The translations under genes were made by a program, and so were the position numbers. The notes under the pieces are model-generated. The model was not told the origin of the DNA and ran no database searches. It saw nothing but the letters and a program-made list of their open reading frames with translations. DNA of 18,415 bases from Terana coerulea (taxonomy: Eukaryota > Basidiomycota > Agaricomycetes > Polyporales > Phanerochaetaceae), in assembly GCA_024811115.1 (NCBI GenBank), contig JAKOGH010000860.1:1-18415 (forward strand). Direction: 5' to 3'. The stretch's first letter is position 1. Every line of letters begins with the position of its first letter. Below, in pieces: positions 17,339 through 18,415 of the stretch.

Positions 17339-18415
17339 CAAGTCAATAAAAAGTAAGTCGCGGTAAGTAGTGTGGTTGAATGCTAACCAGAACAATATTA
17401 ATGCAGCTGCCTCGGCGCTGTGATCGGCCAACGCCGCCTCGTGGGCGCATCACCGAAGGGCGCTAAACTGGTCGTCCTCTTACCGCCATGTCCTCGGACA
17501 TACGGGCACTTATAATTACAGCCGCGGCCACAGCAGCAGGACATGGTGAGGCGCAAATAGTATCTCCTTTATTTTGCTCAGTAATTTGGTTGTAGAAGAT
17601 CATCAACTCGTGGTGGTACTTGGATATTTAATGCAGAGTGCACCCGGCGGCCCATAAACGTTTGAACTCGCGGTGAGTAACGACTTGCCCATCCCTTGCG
17701 TCACCAGCCGTATTGCGATGTATTGTTCAGGCTCGGTGCTGACGGAAATTTACGTGCTCAGGGAGTTGGGTACTAGTGCTGGACAAACTAAGTTACCTTG
17801 CGAAGAGAAGGTCATCTGCCACCATACCACGCCGGCGGGAATGCGATGGGCACCCTTGTGCAGTTTCATCCAACCACAACGACTGATTGATATGAGAAGG
17901 TGTGTACGGAATTCTTCATCAGAACCCAGATGTCAGTCGATTTACTCCCGGAACCCAGGTAGCTGGCTATTCTAGGCAGCGCGGCTTCGCTACAACAATA
18001 CGATCTGCATGCAGTAGCATGCTCTCAGGCATGACCTCGGACCGCTGGACTACCGCGCAGAGCTGCGAATGGACTACTCATGCGACGGCTTGCATCTCGG
18101 TGCGTTTCCAATGGGTCACGTCGCGTCTCTCTCACACCGCAGCCTTTTATGCAACATAGTAAACGTGGGCTCTATCTGTTGCTCGTAAGGTTGACGCTGA
18201 GCTGACTGAAAATGTTCAGGTCTACATCCTGTGAACTTGATGGTCGCAAGCCACCCTCGGATCAGGCCTGTCCGGCTCTTCGACGCTAGTCTGTCGTGGT
18301 TCTCCCATGTGCAAGTGTCACTCGATATCGCCCATAGGAGTTTTCTTTAATATGGCTATTCTGCGGCATATAAGCTCCTCGTGATAACACCACCCTTCGT
18401 CTGATATCTATTATG
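17339..18415. other. Gene-free right flank upstream of the F-box gene
   Basis: About 1.08 kb that must include the F-box promoter at its left end. Open frames reach 100 codons (17673-17975, plus) but carry no recognisable motif, and I could not build a convincing spliced gene. An AT-rich TATAATTA-like word lies near 17510, about 170 bases upstream of the F-box ATG, and is too weak to call. A neighbouring gene beyond the right edge may begin here. Confidence 0.4.

Overview
The window looks like nuclear DNA of a filamentous basidiomycete, most likely an Agaricomycete. The genes are compact and interrupted by many 47-68 nt introns (one of 115 nt). Donors are mostly GTRNGT-like, and CTGAC/CTCAC-type branch points lie near YAG acceptors. 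The trypsin-like hypothetical protein, the BTB protein and the F-box protein are family types that are expanded in mushrooms. I recognise no tRNA, rRNA, CRISPR array, insertion sequence or intact transposon.

Layout, left to right. 1-435 holds no gene, only a short TCGTTGTCG tandem repeat. 436-1667 (-) is a five-exon aldolase of the dihydrodipicolinate synthase / KDG aldolase family. 2853-4402 (-) is a broken copy of a trypsin-like (GDSGS) hypothetical protein with two nonsense codons and three frame breaks. 5464-6739 (+) is a SIRT5-like (class III) sirtuin. 6864-8443 (-) is a six-exon ExoIII/APE1-type AP endonuclease that ends tail-to-tail with the sirtuin. 8662-9867 (+) is PUS4/TruB, the tRNA U55 pseudouridine synthase, which shares a 218 bp divergent promoter with the AP endonuclease. 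After about 900 bp without a gene come four minus-strand genes in a row: a BTB/POZ protein (10771-11778), the deubiquitinase OTU1 (12010-13318), the mitochondrial outer-membrane assembly subunit SAM37/metaxin (13604-15012) and an F-box protein (15408-17338). 17339-18415 has no recognisable gene.

This is mostly conserved housekeeping sequence, not an obvious gene cluster. One loose theme is the mitochondrion: SAM37 is a mitochondrial import component, and both the AP endonuclease and PUS4 start with targeting-like peptides followed by a second in-frame Met. The APE/PUS4 promoter and the SAM37 promoter share the ten-base bZIP-like word GTCACGTCAC. A second theme is ubiquitin: OTU1, an F-box protein and a BTB protein are neighbours.

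An important caution is that four otherwise well-conserved genes (aldolase, sirtuin, SAM37, F-box) carry six apparent one-base length changes, all in homopolymer runs. That pattern fits uncorrected consensus errors better than biology. Coordinates below give the gene spans, with exons in the text. I did not find a convincing new biological system. The best leads are the sirtuin's altered acyl-pocket Tyr, two GC-AG introns, the decayed protease, and the shared promoter word.
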